Source: JBMNCR01 sp049366695 (GTDB lineage: Bacteria > Bacillota > Clostridia > Eubacteriales > Alkalibacteraceae). From it: a DNA stretch of 9,550 nt. The DNA lies in contig JBMNCR010000052.1 of NCBI GenBank assembly GCA_049366695.1, positions 1-9,550 on the forward strand. The letters run 5' to 3'. Below are positions 6,695-9,550 of the stretch, piece by piece (positions within the stretch are counted from its first letter, which is position 1; every line of letters starts with the position of its first letter). Position numbers and translations under genes: made by a program. The notes beneath the pieces are model-generated. The model had not been told where the DNA came from and made no database searches. It saw only the letters and a list, made by a program, of their open reading frames with translations.

Positions 6695-6751
6695 ATACCA
6701 CCTCCTTTAAAACAATGGAAATAATTCACAAAATATTATGCAGCTATAAAA

Positions 6752-6780
6752 AATATATTACTATAAATTTCCAATAACAA
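6752..6780 (-). promoter_or_regulatory. Likely promoter of the dctPQM operon
   Basis: Minus-strand TTGTTA (6780-6775), 17-base spacer, TATATT (6757-6752), 58 bases before the leader ATG and 151 before dctP. The -10 matches 5 of 6 bases. Because the DNA is AT-rich, chance matches are common. No GTCAAC palindrome lies nearby. Confidence 0.4.
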
Positions 6781-6948
6781 CTCTAATTATTTTTGAAATC
6801 ATTTAAATTACGCTTTCAATCTAAATTTTCTAAGACTCAATATATCGAATGATCTTCTTATTATCAATTCCTATTGTAGAGATAAATATACTGTTAAGTG
6901 AGTAACTTCCTTTTAAAATAGCAATACCTAAACTTAATTGTACTAAAT

Positions 6949-7119
6949 TTGTCCTTTGACAATGGAAATTCATTGATTCAGTAACCCTCCTTAATAGGAT
7001 AACAAAATTCTCGTTTCGGTAATCAAATCCCCATTCTATCTCTTTTTAAGTAGAGAGGGAAATAAACTTTGAGAATAACATTGTAATGGTATAGCCAATG
7101 TTTGGCAAAGGACAAAAAA
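6949..7119. repeat. Inverted repeat pair bounding about 170 bases, possible MITE-like remnant
   Basis: TTTGTCCTTTG starts at about 6949 and its reverse complement CAAAGGACAAA ends at about 7119. Both copies are followed on the inside by a loose CAATGG/CATTGG match, and a nested ATTCTC/GAGAAT pair lies further in. There is no coding capacity. This may be a small non-autonomous element or the two ends of a deleted insertion sequence. No clear target duplication is visible, so the call is tentative. Confidence 0.3.
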
Positions 7120-7214
7120 ACATTCAATTAATAAGATATAGGAAACCAGTCATCAGCATAGTAAAACTGCCCGTCTTGCTGTATTTGTTAAATAAGGCTG
7201 CATGGTCTCCTTAA

Positions 7215-7372
7215 CGCATGATGTGATAGGAAAAGTAAGGACTTTGCCGCATCTGGATAAATGTCAAAGACGACGTTTTTACCGGTTGCTTACTAGGTCT
7301 TCCTTCCGCCGAACATATCTCTCCAAAGAAAGGTTTGAGGTCTTTGATAATATATGGCAAATGAAACCATCT
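7215..7372 (-). pseudogene. Fragment of a DDE transposase (IS1182-like N-terminal region)
   Basis: One minus-strand frame gives about 50 residues without a stop, containing PYIIKDLKPFFGEICSAEG and then RPSKQPVKTSSLTFIQM. A 'GRPs..Pv' block after a 'y.....f' stretch is characteristic of the N-terminal part of IS1182/IS5-like DDE transposases. There is no start codon, and neither the catalytic core nor the C-terminus follows. The segment is also locally less AT-rich than its surroundings, as expected of imported IS DNA. The exact family is uncertain. Confidence 0.4.
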
Positions 7373-7984
7373 TAGTATAATTGGCTATAGGGAACTTAAA
7401 ATCTCAGACGATCAGTGAAGGACACCAAGACAGAAATAGTTCGCTAATTTGCCTTTCTGCTAAAGTGAAATACAAGTCATTTTCCAGACATTCTTAGACA
7501 TTTTCCTAGTCAAGGACACAGTAACTACACTTTATCTAATCGGTAGAAAAAGACCACCTTTTTTAATGCTGCAGCGAAGACATGTTTTCATAGATTCTTT
7601 ATACTGATTTATCAACATTTTTTCAAGGTTCTAAGTGCAAGTTTGTTTTATCATCACCTAAAATAATATAATTTATAACTTTCTCCTTAATTTTATTTGC
7701 TTATATAATTTTTATTTGACTTCATACTATAAAATCAAAAAACTTTATTTTTGTAACTGTAACATAGTATATAATCTATATTTATCTGTTTGTTATAATT
7801 ATGTATAATATATTTCATCAATGCGAGAAAATTACAATATATCATAAAAAATATCCTACACTATCTAAGCAATATAATGATAGTATATTTAAAGGTGCCA
7901 CAATTTAATTTTAAAATAATAAATTTATATAATTCATATATTGTGATATAGAAGGTTTATGATGATATTCTCGTTTATACCCCA
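7373..7984. other. AT-rich non-coding stretch
   Basis: No open frame of useful length and no recognisable gene remnant. Position 7373-7560 has slightly higher GC and may be further decayed IS sequence. Position 7640-7980 is extremely AT-rich. An AAGGAG followed by a short minus-strand frame without a normal start codon occurs near 7680 but supports no gene. Confidence 0.5.
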
Positions 7985-8362
7985 TTAATACGTGCTCTTT
8001 ATTTTTACGTATTCTTAATAATATTCACGAAGGGTTCGTTAGCCTAAAATTTGATGCGGAGAGTTTTGGTTATAGCTATCGACCCACTTTTCCAATGCTT
8101 TTTGAAAATCAAAAGGATGATTCCAGTCATATGACCAGATTAAATCTTCCTTTAAAATTCTAATCACTCTTTCATTATCGNNNNNNNNNNNNNNNNNNNN
8201 NNNNNNNNNNNNNNNNNNNNNNNNNNNNNNNNNNNNNNNNNNNNNNNNNNNNNNNNNNNNNNNNNNNNNNNNNNNNNNNNGTAATCCAGAAGGGTTGTCA
8301 GTCTTAATATTTTTGATCATGGCTAGGACCAGTTCATTTCTCTTTTTTGCTTTAGTTGATTT
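7985..8362 (-). pseudogene. IS3-type transposase orfB, C-terminal integrase-core remnant
   Basis: Before the gap the frame reads KAKKRNELVLAMIKNIKTDN. After it come NERVIRILKEDLIWSYDW, then HPFDFQKALEKWVDSYNQNS and PHQILG, the classic end of the rve integrase core ('.ER..rtlKeE...', then 'W...YN...pHq.LgyrtP'). Past a stop at 8041-8039, in the same frame, the translation continues RTLREYY, stop, EYVKIKSTY and the true stop at 7985. Two in-frame nonsense codons therefore stand where the family has 'GYRTP.EYYEEY'. The middle of the core, including at least one catalytic Asp, falls in the N gap, so its state is unknown. Confidence 0.7.
8181..8280. other. Assembly gap (100 N)
   Basis: Exactly 100 undetermined bases, the conventional size for a scaffold gap of unknown length. 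Because it sits inside an insertion sequence remnant, it most likely reflects repeat copies that the assembler could not bridge. The reading frame across it has no meaning. Confidence 0.97.
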
Positions 8363-8621
8363 TTACTCATCATTCGGACTCACTTCTTTTAACTCACAGT
8401 TTAGGATCACCGATGATCTGTTTTAAACTCTGGTTCTCAAGTTGGTGATATTCTTACTTTCAAAGGCCTAATGACCATATTGGAAGAGTTGTTCTTGCCA
8501 AAGATAATAGATGACCTGGGATCTCTGGTACTTGTTACATAATTTACTAATCTTAATTTGGCAGATAATCCCTCCAGGACAATCTTTAATTAAGACTACT
8601 CTCCTATTTATGCCGTTTCAT
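8363..8621 (-). pseudogene. IS3-type orfA (HTH transposase subunit), frameshifted
   Basis: From ATG 8621 the frames give MKRHK, then LKIVLEGLSAKL, then ISKLCNKYQRSQVIYYLWQ with EQLFQYGH, a stop and AFESK. A switch of frame gives SLKQIIGDPKL, and the original frame ends with ELKEVSPND. Together this is the normal order of an IS3 orfA: 'KlkIVLEgL.g..ISeLC.kYqIsq..yY.Wr.q', then a leucine-rich 'LKqiIGdLt.ELKK' coiled coil. At least two frameshifts and two stops show it is dead. Confidence 0.65.
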
Positions 8622-8800
8622 CTTAGAGTAAGAATAAACTCCTTCTAATGATGGGCTTATTCTAACTTAAAATCATCCTTTTATTAAATGAGAGCAGTAT
8701 GTTGTAACTACTGCTACCTATAAATAATATATGCTAAACTATTTATTATTTATAAAAAATCCAATGGTTTTTCCTTCTAAAGAATTAATTATTGATTTTG
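8622..8800. other. Gene-free AT-rich stretch below an orphan promoter
   Basis: No gene or remnant was recognised. On the minus strand AGAAGGAAAAACC occurs about 30 bases past the -10 box of the promoter at 8801-8829 but is followed by ATT rather than ATG, in a frame that closes after eight codons. This may be where a lost gene once began. Confidence 0.35.
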
Positions 8801-8829
8801 ATTTTATCAATCATTTTGTATATTGTCAA
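8801..8829 (-). promoter_or_regulatory. Orphan leftward promoter with operator
   Basis: Minus-strand TTGACA (8829-8824), 17-base spacer, TAAAAT (8806-8801). Its first bases, TTGACAATATACAA, closely match the gntR promoter's TTGACAATAAACAA, so the two promoters look related. Only IS3 remains lie downstream. Confidence 0.5.
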
Positions 8830-8836
8830 CAATATA
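8819..8836. promoter_or_regulatory. Palindromic operator TATATTGTCAACAATATA
   Basis: Perfect 8-base arms (8819-8826 and 8829-8836) around a central CA. The inner 12 bases, ATTGTCAACAAT, are identical to the core of the operator in front of the gntR-type gene (156-167), and the site likewise covers the -35 box of a leftward promoter. Probably bound by the same regulator or a paralogue. Confidence 0.55.
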
Positions 8837-8923
8837 TATAATTTGTGTGACTATTTTATAATAATGTCATCTTGTTAATTATCCTGATAAAATCTCACTA
8901 TTAATAAATAGCTGCATTATACG

Positions 8924-9401
8924 ATGTCTCAAAAACAACTGGCCAGGTATGTGACTATCTCTGGGCTGATAGAAAAACGGGCAACAGTATCTTTAGGACT
9001 CTCTACCCGGCAAATCCTTCGCCTCAAGAAAGGAGTCAAAATATCTGGGCAAAGGATATTTCCAAACCATCCATCTTTTTCCCCAAGAAGGATAAAAATA
9101 TCTCTAGAGGATCAACTGGTCGGGGAGTTTGGGCAGGCTATGAATTAATTGGAAATACAGATGATCGCTGCCAGATCACCTAAAGAATAAGGATCAGATT
9201 AGGCCCTTATGGCAAACTCCACAAAGTCGACTGACCGTAGAGCTGAGGTGTCAGGGTATTAAAGCCATCCAGGAGGCCAATTGCGTTTTTAGGTAAATGT
9301 ACTCTCAAATTCAATGCCTGGTTTGCCGTAGAGACATAAGAAAAGAGCATACTTTATACTGTCCCGGAAAAATTATGTATCGGCCCATATCTTATGTGTA
9401 A
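8924..9401 (+). pseudogene. Decayed ISNCY/IS1202-type transposase
   Basis: The frame opens at ATG 8924 with MSQKQLARYVTISGLIEKRA and GLSTRQILRLKKGVK, the helix-turn-helix start typical of ISNCY (IS1202-group) transposases. About six residues are missing in the helix region. After residue 45 the match is lost and the frame ends at 9146-9148. From 9168 another frame gives LPDHLKNKDQIRPLWQTPQS, then RLTVELRCQGIKAIQEANC, which matches the family's 'gRiERLW.tlQdRLv.ELRl.GI..ieeAN'. After a stop at 9294 the same frame continues CRRDIRKEHTLYCPGKIMY to TAA at 9399-9401, resembling the family's C-terminal segment. A complete copy would be well over 1 kb, so most of the catalytic core is deleted. Confidence 0.65.
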
Positions 9402-9550
9402 TTCAAAAGTGCACCTATTACCGGGGAAGGGTTTTCTCCTTTTACTATAAACACTGAGCTTTCCCCATTCTACTAAACACTAAGATAAGGTCTATAATAA
9501 AAATAATTGGGGGTTAAAGTAATAATAGATAACGAGAAAAGACAATTTAT
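9402..9550. other. Non-coding right edge
   Basis: No gene was seen. Two imperfect copies of ACTA(T)AAACACT(G/A)AG start near 9444 and 9472, and GGGGAAG/CTTTCCCC near 9423-9467 could pair. These might be traces of the end of the preceding insertion sequence, but I cannot define a terminus. Confidence 0.3.

Larger units (their letters stand above)
7985..8621 (-). mobile_element. Decayed IS3-type insertion sequence, interrupted by an assembly gap
   Basis: Remnants of both IS3 reading frames lie in the correct order on the minus strand: an orfA-like HTH protein (8363-8621), then the C-terminal half of orfB (7985-8362). The first half of orfB (about 150 residues) is missing and the two pieces are nearly abutted, which indicates an internal deletion. 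I could not find convincing terminal inverted repeats or a target duplication. Confidence 0.65.

Noticed and set aside
7640..7720. Small gene after an AAGGAG on the minus strand
   Set aside because: No normal start codon at the right distance, fewer than 20 codons, no recognisable product.
8039..8320. A continuous 93-residue protein across the N gap
   Set aside because: The frame depends on 100 placeholder bases; it joins two transposase fragments and is not a real gene.
1..9550. CRISPR array, tRNA or rRNA genes, defence system
   Set aside because: No regularly spaced repeats, no tRNA-like cloverleaf and no rRNA-like GC-rich conserved segments were seen; no effector genes typical of defence systems.

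Overview
The window is AT-rich throughout. Its intact genes are typical of an anaerobic, low-GC bacterium (Firmicutes/Halanaerobiales or Atribacterota type). That placement rests on base composition, strong AGGAGG-type ribosome binding sites and the kinds of insertion sequence present; the sequence does not prove a taxon. All intact genes are on the minus strand, so transcription runs right to left. The assembly contains one 100-N gap (8181-8280), inside a decayed insertion sequence.

Layout, left to right. Position 1-74 is the first 24 complete codons of a GntR/FCD-type regulator that runs off the left edge, with a promoter and a 34-bp palindromic operator at 135-178. Position 264-423 is the decayed C-terminal end of a second TRAP large permease (dctM). 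Position 431-919 is an intact PPC/DUF296 protein with its own promoter and a related operator. Position 1108-1509 is a decayed C_GCAxxG_C_C family gene. Two HpcH/HpaI-type aldolases follow (1654-2418 and 2684-3448), then a complete TRAP transporter, dctM-dctQ-dctP (3642-6601), transcribed dctP to dctQ to dctM. A perfect 17-bp hairpin lies between dctP and dctQ, and a 9-codon leader ORF with an ideal ribosome binding site lies ahead of dctP.

From about 6950 to the right edge there is no intact gene. This part is AT-rich DNA carrying remnants of at least three insertion sequences: a DDE transposase fragment near 7215-7372, an IS3-type element at 7985-8621 that contains the gap, and an ISNCY/IS1202-type element at 8924-9401. 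A promoter with the same palindromic operator as the gntR gene (8801-8836) now faces the IS3 remnant.

Inferred role: a sugar-acid or related carboxylate utilisation locus. The TRAP system would import an acidic substrate. The two aldolases would cleave 2-keto-3-deoxy acids, giving pyruvate or a related keto acid plus an aldehyde. The GntR regulator would control the locus through GTCAAC-centred palindromes. The substrate cannot be read from the sequence. The most interesting signal is the set of three such palindromes (centres 161, 970, 8827), each covering a TTGACA -35 box on the minus strand.
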